Assembly (NCBI GenBank): GCA_038238915.1
Contig: JBBSFH010000002.1
Span: 62,001-126,000 of the forward strand
From: JAVVHE01 sp038238915
GTDB lineage: Bacteria > Pseudomonadota > Alphaproteobacteria > Sphingomonadales > Sphingomonadaceae
Direction: 5' to 3'
DNA length: 64,000 bases
Part shown: positions 42,192 to 49,449 of the stretch, one piece after another
Numbering within the stretch: the stretch's first letter is position 1
How the letters are laid out: every line of letters begins with the position of its first letter
Made by a program: the position numbers and the translations under genes
Notes under the pieces: generated by a model
What the model was told of the DNA's origin: nothing
The model's input: the letters and a program-made list of their open reading frames with translations, nothing else
The model's database searches: none

Positions 42192-42376
42192 CGCGCGACC
42201 CGCCCTCAATGTCCAGCCTCGATCTGCTCCGGCGCGGATCGGCACGCGACCCTTGGGCGCGGTGCCGCGATGTTGTGCTGCGCGCCATGACCCCTATGTC
42301 CGCATTCAAGCGTTAGACGAACGCGCTTCCGCTTGCTAGGCTGCGGTTGGCCGTGCGCGAAGGGTGAGTCGAGATC

Positions 42377-43048
42377 ATGGGCGGAAACTGGTTGGTCGAA
42401 GTGCTGTTCCTGGCGATGCTCGCCGGGTTCATCGCGCTCAGACTGGTAAGCGTGCTCGGTCGGCGGACGGGGCATGAAAGCCCGGCACCGAGCGAGGGCT
42501 TCCGCGGTGGCGCGGCTGAACTCGCGCCCGCGGCCGCACCCACCGAAGCTCGAACGCGCGCGCCCCTCGCATTGCCCGATGGTTTGCCGTCCGCCGCCGC
42601 CGATGGGTTGACCGCGATTGCCGCGCTCGACACCGCGTTCGATCCCGCGCGCTTCCTCGAAGGGGCGAAGGGGGCGTATGCGATGATCCTGAGCGCGTTC
42701 TGGGCGGGCGACATCACCGAAGTGGAGCCATTCGTTTCCGACGAGATCGCCGACCAGTTCAAGCGCGCGATCGCGGCGCGCATCGGCGAGGGAACGACGA
42801 TCGACAATCATGTGGTCTCGATCGATTCGGCGCGGATCGAAGCGGCGCACCTCGATGGCTCGATGGCCGAGGTAGTGGTGCGCATCGACGCCGCGATCGC
42901 AGGTACGACGCGCGACCGCGAGGGTCGTGTGATTGGTGGCGCTCGTTCGGATGCGGTGCACGCCCATGACGAATGGACATTCCGTCGCCACGTGACGACG
43001 CTCGATCCCAACTGGCTGCTGGTGGCGACCGAGGCGCACGACGATTGA
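42377..43048 (+). CDS. Tim44/TimA-family adaptor protein
   Basis: 223 residues. A single N-terminal membrane helix (residues 6-28), a low-complexity Ala/Pro linker (35-70), then a Tim44-like domain: DTAFDPARFLEGAKGAYAMILSAFWAGDI, EPFVSDEIADQFKRAI, and HDEWTFRRHVTTLDPNWLLVAT. Mitochondrial Tim44 tethers the import motor; in alphaproteobacteria the TimA homologue is an inner-membrane protein of uncertain role. It is followed by mltA and divergent from the leu operon. Confidence 0.9.
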   Translation: MGGNWLVEVLFLAMLAGFIALRLVSVLGRRTGHESPAPSEGFRGGAAELAPAAAPTEARTRAPLALPDGLPSAAADGLTAIAALDTAFDPARFLEGAKGAYAMILSAFWAGDITEVEPFVSDEIADQFKRAIAARIGEGTTIDNHVVSIDSARIEAAHLDGSMAEVVVRIDAAIAGTTRDREGRVIGGARSDAVHAHDEWTFRRHVTTLDPNWLLVATEAHDD

Positions 43049-43126
43049 TTGCGCAGTATCCGGGGCTGAACCCCGGATGGTGCGCGGGCGGTTTGCGGCG
43101 TCGCCCCCGCACTCCTAGGGACGCGC

Positions 43127-44329
43127 ATGCGCCGCCTGCTCACCCTGCTTTCCGTAATGCTGCTCGCGGCGTGCGCCGGAGGCGTTGCGGTGCCCCCGAT
43201 AGTGCTGACAGCGTTACCGGTCCCTGCGCCACCGGCCGCCGTATCGCTGCCTTTACCCGCAGTTGCCAACGCCGCAGCGCTGCCCATCGCGATTGCAACC
43301 TTTGCCGATCTGCCCGGATGGCCGGGCGATACCCCCGCCGCCGCGCTCGTCGCGCTGCGCACTGCTTGCCCTGCGCTGCAGCGGCGGATCGATACGAGCG
43401 GCCTCACGCGCGCCGGGGACTGGGCGGAGGCTTGCGCGCGGGCAGGCAGCGCCAACGACGCGCGCGCGTTCTTCGAGGCGACCTTTGCGCCCGTTATTGT
43501 CGGTACCGGCACCGGGCTTGATACCGGCTATTTCGAGCTGACTCTCGCGGGATCGCTCGCGCGCGATGCAACGAACGCGACGCCGCTCTACGCCCCGCCC
43601 GCCGATCTGATCGACGTCGATCTGGGCATGTTCACACCCGCGCTCACGGGCCGACACATTCGCGGCCGTGTCGAGGGGCAGCGGCTGGTCCCCTACTGGG
43701 ACCGCGCGGCGATCGAGGATGGCGCACTCGCCGGGCGCGGGCTTGAAATCGCGTGGGTCGCCGATCCGGTCGAGGCGTTCTTCCTCGCGGTCCAGGGATC
43801 GGGGCGCGTCCGCCTCGCCGATAGCAGCGAAGTCCGCATCGGCTATGCGGGACAGAACGGCCGCGACTATACCGGCATCGGCCGATTGATGCGCGAACGC
43901 GGCCTGCTCGGCCCCGGCGCGGCGACGATGGAGGGGATCGTCGCGTTGCTGCATACGCATCCCGAAGCGGGCCGTGCGCTGATGCGCGAGAACCGGAGCT
44001 ATGTGTTTTTCAAACGGATCGAGGGTCCGGGGCCGCTCGGCGCGCTCGGTGTCCCGCTCGCGCCCGGGATCAGCGTCGCCGCCGATCCAGCGTTCGTGCC
44101 GCTGGGGGCACCAGTGTACCTTGCCACGCAGACGGTCGATGGCCCGCTCGCGCGTGTGGTGGTCGCCGGGGATAGTGGCGGCGCGATCAAGGGGGCCAAC
44201 CGTTTCGACTGGTTCACCGGCGCGGGCGAGCGCGCGCGTCGGCTGGCCAGCGGCCAGTCCGCGCAGGGCCGGGCGTGGTTGTTGCTGCCGCGCGCGGCTG
44301 CGGAGCGTTTGCGTGCGCCACCCCGTTGA
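43127..44329 (+). CDS. mltA: Membrane-bound lytic transglycosylase A
   Basis: 400 residues with a lipoprotein signal (MRRLLTLLSVMLLAAC, lipobox LLAAC, Cys16). The MltA domain follows: FEATFAPVIVGTGTGLDTGYFE, AFFLAVQGSGRVRLADSSEVRIGYAGQNGRDYTGIGR, NRSYVFF, and the 3D domain with the catalytic Asp in VVAGDSGGAIKGANRFDWFTGAGERA. It cuts peptidoglycan glycan strands, probably from the outer membrane. smr begins 17 bases before its end in another frame. Confidence 0.95.
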   Translation: MRRLLTLLSVMLLAACAGGVAVPPIVLTALPVPAPPAAVSLPLPAVANAAALPIAIATFADLPGWPGDTPAAALVALRTACPALQRRIDTSGLTRAGDWAEACARAGSANDARAFFEATFAPVIVGTGTGLDTGYFELTLAGSLARDATNATPLYAPPADLIDVDLGMFTPALTGRHIRGRVEGQRLVPYWDRAAIEDGALAGRGLEIAWVADPVEAFFLAVQGSGRVRLADSSEVRIGYAGQNGRDYTGIGRLMRERGLLGPGAATMEGIVALLHTHPEAGRALMRENRSYVFFKRIEGPGPLGALGVPLAPGISVAADPAFVPLGAPVYLATQTVDGPLARVVVAGDSGGAIKGANRFDWFTGAGERARRLASGQSAQGRAWLLLPRAAAERLRAPPR

Positions 44330-44870
44330 CCGCCTCACCCCGGCGGACCGCGCGCTGTGGCGGCGCGTCGCTGCGACCGTGCGCCCGCTGGCGGGCGTGC
44401 TCGCGCCCGATCCCCAACCGCTTGCCGCGGCACCTCCGCCTGCGGCTGTCCCGGCCGCGAAACCGGCACCCGGCGCGGTCGCGCGCGAGCGACCCAAAGC
44501 GCCGACGATCTACGTCCCCCCGCCGCATCCCGAGGATGCGACGCTCGACGGCGTCTGGGATCGGCGGATGCGTGGCGGGCGGGTACGGCCGGACATGGTG
44601 ATCGATCTGCACGGCCATAGTGTCGAGGCAGCGCACGCGATCGTCGAGCATCGGCTGCGCGACGCGGCGGCGATGGGTCTGCGCCTGATCCTGATCGTCA
44701 CCGGCAAGGGCTCGCGTGGTCCCGCCGATCGGCGCGGCGTCATCCGCGAATCGCTTGCGGACTGGCTCCAGCTTTCGCGGCTGCGCTCGCTGATCGCCGC
44801 CATGCGCCCCGCGCATCCGCGCCACGGCGGCGGCGGCGCCTTCTACGTGGTGCTGCGCCGCGCGCGGTAG
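44313..44870 (+). CDS. Smr/MutS2-type endonuclease-domain protein
   Basis: 185 residues from GTG 44313. The N-terminal 75 residues are a Pro/Ala-rich tail. The Smr domain has VIDLHGHSVEAAHAIVEHRL (the LDLHG motif) and ILIVTGKGSRGP followed by HGGGGAFYVVLRR. Smr domains can nick DNA or cut mRNA on stalled ribosomes. The tail and Smr-only form are typical of alphaproteobacteria, where the gene commonly follows mltA. Its start lies inside the mltA 3' end. Confidence 0.9.
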   Translation: MRHPVDRLTPADRALWRRVAATVRPLAGVLAPDPQPLAAAPPPAAVPAAKPAPGAVARERPKAPTIYVPPPHPEDATLDGVWDRRMRGGRVRPDMVIDLHGHSVEAAHAIVEHRLRDAAAMGLRLILIVTGKGSRGPADRRGVIRESLADWLQLSRLRSLIAAMRPAHPRHGGGGAFYVVLRRAR

Positions 44871-44922
44871 CCCGGCGGGCGCGTTCGTGGCATGGGCACG
44901 CACCTTCACCGGAGTTTCGTCG

Positions 44923-45660
44923 ATGCGCCTCCTCCTCGCCCTGATGATCGCCGTCGCCCCGCTCGTGCCGGCCTTCGCCAAGCCCGCCGACGTTACCGCC
45001 GCCGCCGCGATGAGCGATCGTCCGGCCGAGGATCGCATGCTCGATGCGAGCCGCAAGCCCGCCGAGGTGCTCGCCTTCGAGCGTCTTGAGGCGGGGGACC
45101 GCGTGCTCGACTGGATGTCGGGCAATGGATATTATTCGGAAATCATGGCGCGCGCGGTCGGGCCGACGGGCAAGGTGATCGCGCAGAACACGCCGGGGTT
45201 TGCCGGGCGCACTGCCGACGTGTGGAAAGAACGCCTGACGCGCGTTCACAACATCGACCTGCTGACGACACCGTTTGCTGAAGTTTCGCTGCCCGCGAAC
45301 AGTCTGGACTTTGCGCTGTTCCATATGGTCTACCATGATCTCTATTGGCAGAGCGAAAAATACGGGATGCCCCGCGTCGAGCCGCGCGTGATCCTGCACA
45401 ATCTCTATCTGGCGATGAAACCCGGCGGCGTCGTCGCGGTGATCGATCATGTCGGCCCGCGTGGCGATACGCGCGTCATTGTGGACAAGGTCCACCGCAT
45501 CGATCCCGAGACGATCCGCTCCGATTTCGCGCGCGCCGGATTTCAACTGGAGGCGCAATCCAAACTGCTGCGCAACCCCGCCGACGATCACAGCAAATGG
45601 GTGTACGATCCCGCGATCCGGGGCATGACCGATCGGATCATCTACCGCTTCGTCAAGTAG
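44923..45660 (+). CDS. Exported class I SAM-dependent methyltransferase
   Basis: 245 residues from ATG 44923 (GGAG 8 bases upstream), signal peptide MRLLLALMIAVAPLVPAFA. The domain has DRPAEDRMLDASRKPAEVLAF, the SAM-site-like DRVLDWMSGNGYYSEIMARA, FHMVYHDLYW and MKPGGVVAVIDHVGPR. Typical motif I (DxGxGxG) is altered to DWMSGNGYY. As with the gene at 31455-32141, predicted export conflicts with a cytoplasmic cofactor. Substrate unknown. argB follows on the opposite strand. Confidence 0.85.
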   Translation: MRLLLALMIAVAPLVPAFAKPADVTAAAAMSDRPAEDRMLDASRKPAEVLAFERLEAGDRVLDWMSGNGYYSEIMARAVGPTGKVIAQNTPGFAGRTADVWKERLTRVHNIDLLTTPFAEVSLPANSLDFALFHMVYHDLYWQSEKYGMPRVEPRVILHNLYLAMKPGGVVAVIDHVGPRGDTRVIVDKVHRIDPETIRSDFARAGFQLEAQSKLLRNPADDHSKWVYDPAIRGMTDRIIYRFVK

Positions 45661-45718
45661 ATCGTGGGCTTCAGCGCGCGGCGATGAACGATACGATCGT
45701 CCGGCTCGATCACGCGGG

Positions 45719-46621
45719 CTATCGCACCAGCGTCCCCGCGCCCTGCCGGGTGAAGATTTCGAGCAGCAGCCCGTGCGGCACCCGCCCGTCGATGATCACC
45801 GCCGCGCCCACGCCCGCGCCCACCGCAGACAGGCACGTTTCCACCTTGGGGATCATGCCGCCCGAGATGGTGCCGTCTGCGATCAGCGCGGCGATGTCGT
45901 GCGCTTCGAGTTCGGTCAGCAGGTTGCCGTCCCTGTCGAGCACGCCGGGCACATCGGTGAGCAGCAGGAAGCGCGCCGCGCCCAGTGCCACCGCGATCGC
46001 ACCCGCGAAGGTATCCGCGTTGATGTTGTAGGTGTGGCCATCCTCGCCCGCGCCGATCGGTGCGATCACGGGAATGATGTCTGCGTGTGCGAGCGTATCG
46101 AGCACGCGGCGATCGATGGTCGCGGGTTCGCCGACGAAGCCCAGATCGATCTCGGCTTCGATCGCGCTATCGGTCTGGCGGGGCCGTTCGAGCTTGCGTG
46201 CGGTGACCAGCCCCGCGTCCCGGCCCGAAATGCCGACCGCGCGGCCTCCGGCAGCCTGGATCAGCCCGACGATTTCCTTGTTGATCGAACCCGCGAGCAC
46301 CATTTCGGCGACGGACGCGGTCTCGGCGTCGGTGACGCGCAGCCCGTCGACGAACTCGGACTTTACCCCCAGACGTTTGAGCATCGCGCCAATCTGCGGG
46401 CCACCGCCGTGCACCACCACCGGGTTGATGCCCACCGCCTTCAGCAACGTAACATCCTGCGCGAACCCGGCCGCGAGCGCGCCATCGCCCATCGCGTGGC
46501 CGCCATATTTCACGACGAACGTGGTCCCCGCATAGCGCTGGAGATAGGGCAGCGCCTCGACGAGCGTCTCGGTCTTGGCGAGCATGGCGGGATGGGCACG
46601 AAAATCGGTCACGATGCGCAT
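45719..46621 (-). CDS. argB: Acetylglutamate kinase
   Basis: 300 residues. Amino-acid kinase motifs: FVVKYGGHAMGD near 35, NPVVVHGGGPQIGAMLKRLG near 66, INKEIVGLIQAAGGRAVGISGRDAGL near 113, and INADTFAGAIAVALGAARFLLLTDVPGV near 205. It phosphorylates N-acetylglutamate in arginine synthesis. ATG 46621 is used; a second Met twelve codons later is possible. It is divergent from the MerR gene and not linked to other arg genes here. Confidence 0.96.
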   Translation of the reverse strand: MRIVTDFRAHPAMLAKTETLVEALPYLQRYAGTTFVVKYGGHAMGDGALAAGFAQDVTLLKAVGINPVVVHGGGPQIGAMLKRLGVKSEFVDGLRVTDAETASVAEMVLAGSINKEIVGLIQAAGGRAVGISGRDAGLVTARKLERPRQTDSAIEAEIDLGFVGEPATIDRRVLDTLAHADIIPVIAPIGAGEDGHTYNINADTFAGAIAVALGAARFLLLTDVPGVLDRDGNLLTELEAHDIAALIADGTISGGMIPKVETCLSAVGAGVGAAVIIDGRVPHGLLLEIFTRQGAGTLVR

Positions 46622-46669
46622 AATTCTCCTGTTGCGGTTGACCCTGCGTCATCCGCTACGAACCCGGGC

Positions 46670-47425
46670 ATGGAAGCGATCAATACCCGCGAGGTGGCCC
46701 GACGCACCGGCTTAACGAGTCGTGCGCTGCGTTTCTACGAGGCGCGTGGGCTTGTGCGTCCCGCGCGCACCTGGAAGGGCGCGCGGCTCTACGGGCCGAC
46801 CGAACTGGAGCGGCTGGCGCGCGTGGTGGCGCTCAAGCGCGCGGGGCTGACGCTGGCGCAAATCGCGCGCGTGCTTTCGGGCCGCGCGCCCGATCTGGCA
46901 GAGCTGATCGATGCGCAGCTGACCGTGCTGAGCGCGCGGCGCGCTGAGCTCGATGCCGCATTGGCGGGTTTGCACGCCATCCGCGCGGCGCTGAACCGTG
47001 GCGAGGCGCTCGGGGTGGCCGACGTGTGCGAAATCATCAACCAAGGAGGACGGATCATGACCGAGCAGGACTGGAAGACGGTGATCGATCGCTATTATTC
47101 GCCCGAGGATCAGGCGCGCTGGGCCGAGAAGATGGCGCTGATGCCGCCCGGGTTCCAGAACGCCGACTATGGCGCGAAATGGACCGCACTCGGCGGGCGT
47201 ATCGCGGCGGATCTGCCGATGGATCCGGCGGGCGCCAAGGCACGCGCTTATGTGGCGGAGTGGAACGCGCTGCTGGCGCCGTTCATGGCGGTGGCGGACA
47301 CGCGGATGAAGGGCGAGGCGACCCAATTCTGGGAGAACAGGGGCGAGTGGGGGACGGACATGCCGCAGCCGTTCAGCGAGGCGGTGTGGGCGTTCATGAA
47401 GCAGGCGATGGCGGAGCGAGGCTGA
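46670..47425 (+). CDS. MerR-family regulator with TipA-S-like effector domain
   Basis: 251 residues. The MerR winged helix opens INTREVARRTGLTSRALRFYEARGLVRPAR, then ELERLARVVALKRAGLTLAQIARVL and a dimer coil. The C-terminal half (about 130-251), WKTVIDRYYSPEDQARWAEKM and WNALLAPFMAVADTRMKGEA, resembles the TipAS drug-binding fold. Such proteins activate multidrug responses. No MerR metal-binding Cys set is seen. It is convergent with panB, 8 bases between stops. Targets unknown. Confidence 0.88.
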   Translation: MEAINTREVARRTGLTSRALRFYEARGLVRPARTWKGARLYGPTELERLARVVALKRAGLTLAQIARVLSGRAPDLAELIDAQLTVLSARRAELDAALAGLHAIRAALNRGEALGVADVCEIINQGGRIMTEQDWKTVIDRYYSPEDQARWAEKMALMPPGFQNADYGAKWTALGGRIAADLPMDPAGAKARAYVAEWNALLAPFMAVADTRMKGEATQFWENRGEWGTDMPQPFSEAVWAFMKQAMAERG

Positions 47426-47433
47426 TCCCGCGC

Positions 47434-48285
47434 TTACCCCTCGTACACCTCCGCGGTGCCGGGGAACGTCCGCGCGCGCACCGCGGCCGCGTAGGCCTCC
47501 GCCGCCGCGCCGACGCGCGCGGCCAGATCGTCGAAGCGGCGCACGAAGCGCGGGGTGCGTTCGAACATGCCGAGCATATCGTCGATCACCAGCACCTGGC
47601 CGTCGCAGTGGCTCGATGCGCCGATGCCGATCGTGGGGCACGCGACCGCCTGTGTGATCGCGCGGCCGAGCGGTTCGACGACGCCTTCCACCAGCACCGC
47701 GAACGCGCCCGCGTCCGCCACCGCGCGCGCGTCGGCGAGGATTTTCGCCGCCTCGGCCTCGCCGCGCCCGCGCGCGCCGTAGCCGCCGAGCATGTTCACC
47801 GCCTGCGGGGTGAGGCCCACGTGCGCCATCACGGGGATGCCGCGTTCGGCGAGGAAGGCGATCGTGGGCGCCATCGCAGCGCCGCCTTCGAGCTTCACCG
47901 CCGCAGCGCCGGTTTCCTTGAGCACGCGTGCTGCCGAGGCGAACGCCTGCTCGCGCGAGGCTTCGTAGGCGCCGAACGGCAGATCGATCATCACCAGCGA
48001 TCGGTACGAGCCGCGCACCACCGCGCCGCCGTGCGCGATCATCATGTCGAGCGTGACGGGCACGGTCGACGGCAGCCCGTAGATCACCTGGCCGACGCTG
48101 TCCCCCACGAGCAGCATATCGGTATGCGGATCGAGCAGCTGCGCCATGCGCATCGTGTACGCGGTCAGCACGACGAGCGGTTCGCCGCCCTTGCGCCTGG
48201 TGAACGCGGGGATGGTCATGCGCCGCGTGGGCGCGGGGGTGGGATTGGCGCGGCTCGTGCCGCTATCGAGGGTGAAGGTGGACAT
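47434..48285 (-). CDS. panB: 3-methyl-2-oxobutanoate hydroxymethyltransferase
   Basis: 283 residues. PanB barrel motifs: LTAYTMRMAQLLDPHTDMLLVGDSVGQVIYG near 40, metal/substrate Asp in MIDLPFGAYEAS, AAAVKLEGG, GIPVMAHVGLTPQAVNMLGG and TIGIGASSHCDGQVLVIDDMLGM. It adds a hydroxymethyl group to 2-oxoisovalerate, the first step to pantothenate, the same precursor that LeuA uses. A 20-residue N-terminal extension precedes the core. panC is not adjacent. Confidence 0.96.
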   Translation of the reverse strand: MSTFTLDSGTSRANPTPAPTRRMTIPAFTRRKGGEPLVVLTAYTMRMAQLLDPHTDMLLVGDSVGQVIYGLPSTVPVTLDMMIAHGGAVVRGSYRSLVMIDLPFGAYEASREQAFASAARVLKETGAAAVKLEGGAAMAPTIAFLAERGIPVMAHVGLTPQAVNMLGGYGARGRGEAEAAKILADARAVADAGAFAVLVEGVVEPLGRAITQAVACPTIGIGASSHCDGQVLVIDDMLGMFERTPRFVRRFDDLAARVGAAAEAYAAAVRARTFPGTAEVYEG

Positions 48286-48547
48286 TGTTGGGGGCTGGTC
48301 TCCAGCGGACCATTGATGTTGGGCGGGGTGCCGCGGCTGCTGTCAAGCGTTGCGCCGCGTTGGTGGCGGCCCGGGTGGAATGACCGGGGTCGGGGAGTCA
48401 GCGGCCCATTGGCTTTTGGGCAAGAGCTGCGGAAGCGGGCGTTGTTGAACGGCTGACTGTTCATAGCCGCTTCGCCCGGCGAGAATGCCGAACGACTTCG
48501 CCGGCGCAGGGTACGTTGCAGTATGGTAGGTTGTGTTCTGATTGTCG

Positions 48548-48564
48548 GATTTCTTTACGAAATC
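48548..48564. promoter_or_regulatory. Inverted repeat GATTTC-N5-GAAATC, possible activator site
   Basis: A perfect 6-base inverted repeat with a 5-base spacer lies about 60 bases upstream of the -24 element of the sigma-54 promoter, the usual zone for an enhancer-binding activator. It could alternatively be a small hairpin. Activator binding is inference. Confidence 0.4.
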
Positions 48565-48624
48565 GGTGCCGTAATCATCGTTTTTCAACGCGAGAATCGC
48601 CAGAATCGGCGGATTGCGTTGGGA

Positions 48625-48640
48625 TGGCACGGCGTTTGCA
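48625..48640 (+). promoter_or_regulatory. Sigma-54 (RpoN) promoter
   Basis: TGGCACGGCGTTTGCA matches the -24/-12 consensus TGGCAC-N5-TTGCA exactly, with GG at 48626-48627 and GC at 48638-48639, ten bases apart. The expected transcription start is near 48651, 40 bases before the PEP-CTERM ATG. PEP-CTERM genes are known to be linked to the PrsK/PrsR and RpoN regulators, which agrees with this site. Confidence 0.85.
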
Positions 48641-48690
48641 TCAATCGCGATGAGGTCGTTTTTTGGCTTTGCGTAAAGGAGTTCACCACG

Positions 48691-49326
48691 ATGAAGATGT
48701 TTGCGATTACTGCCGCGTTGCTCGCGGCTGCATCGGTTGCGCATGCCGCGCCGATCACCACGCTCTTCAACACCGGTGTGGATGCCACGGGTACGCCGCT
48801 GGCCAATGGTACGCTCGACACGCATTACTCGCTCGTCGCCGGACCGATTCTCGGCGCTCCGCGCGCGGCCGACAGCACCAACGGCTTCCCCATTCCGCCG
48901 TGGATCGGCGATGACAGCATTTCGGCTTGGGTGGGCCCGGTTGGCGACAGCCAGCTGGACGGCCCTGTTGCCACCTACGACTATCAGACGACCTTCTCGC
49001 TGACGGGCTTTTCGGCCGCATCCGCCTCGATCACGGGCCAGTGGGCGGCCGATGACGCGGGTCTGGACATTCTGATCAACGGCGTAAGCACCGGTCAGGT
49101 GACAACCTCGGCGTTCACAGCGTTCACAGCGTTCACGATCACCTCGGGGTTCGTCGCGGGCCTGAACACGATCGATTTCATTGTCTCCAACACCGGCGGC
49201 CCGACCGGCCTGCGGGTCGAGCAGACCGGCACGGCCGACGTCAGCGTTGTTCCCGAGCCCGCAGCGCTCGCGCTGTTTGGCGTGGGTGCGGCGATGCTGG
49301 GCTTGGCGCGCCGCCGCCGCGGCTGA
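48691..49326 (+). CDS. PEP-CTERM surface protein
   Basis: 211 residues. Signal peptide MKMFAITAALLAAASVAHAA; ATG 48691 has AAAGGAG 9 bases upstream. The body is a Thr/Ser/Gly-rich beta protein (for example YDYQTTFSLTGFSAASASIT). The C-terminal sorting signal VVPEPAALALFGVGAAMLGLARRRRG holds the PEP motif, a membrane helix and a basic tail recognised by exosortase. Such proteins are exported with exopolysaccharide. Exosortase lies outside this window. A 9-base tandem repeat encodes FTAFTAFT. Confidence 0.92.
   Translation: MKMFAITAALLAAASVAHAAPITTLFNTGVDATGTPLANGTLDTHYSLVAGPILGAPRAADSTNGFPIPPWIGDDSISAWVGPVGDSQLDGPVATYDYQTTFSLTGFSAASASITGQWAADDAGLDILINGVSTGQVTTSAFTAFTAFTITSGFVAGLNTIDFIVSNTGGPTGLRVEQTGTADVSVVPEPAALALFGVGAAMLGLARRRRG
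49111..49137 (+). repeat. 9-base tandem repeat, three copies, in the PEP-CTERM gene
   Basis: GCGTTCACA, GCGTTCACA, GCGTTCACG encode AFT three times. Copy-number change would keep frame and alter the protein by three residues per unit. Confidence 0.85.
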
Positions 49327-49348
49327 GCTTGCGGATCACGAATGCGTG

Positions 49349-49384
49349 AAAGGGGCGGCAACCATCAGGTTGCCGCCCCTTTTC
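49349..49384 (+). terminator. Intrinsic terminator after the PEP-CTERM gene
   Basis: Stem AAAGGGGCGGCAAC / GTTGCCGCCCCTTTT with a short CATCAG loop, followed by TTTTC, about 22 bases after the stop codon. It isolates the RpoN-controlled gene from ppc. Confidence 0.93.
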
Positions 49385-49449
49385 GTTGGCCGTTGCCGGG
49401 GAGGGCCGCCGCGCCGTGACGGTTGACGCGGCCACTGGTGCATCGCAGC

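Larger units (their letters stand above)
48286..48690. other. Intergenic region ahead of the PEP-CTERM gene
   Basis: About 400 bases. The first half is GC-rich and featureless. From about 48480 it becomes AT-richer and holds an inverted repeat and a sigma-54 promoter (separate entries). No gene is supported; a longer in-frame extension of the downstream ORF into this region lacks a ribosome site and protein character. Confidence 0.6.

Noticed and set aside
48523..48690. Upstream extension of the PEP-CTERM protein
   Set aside because: The frame is open, but the ribosome site and signal peptide start at 48691 and the extension covers the sigma-54 promoter.
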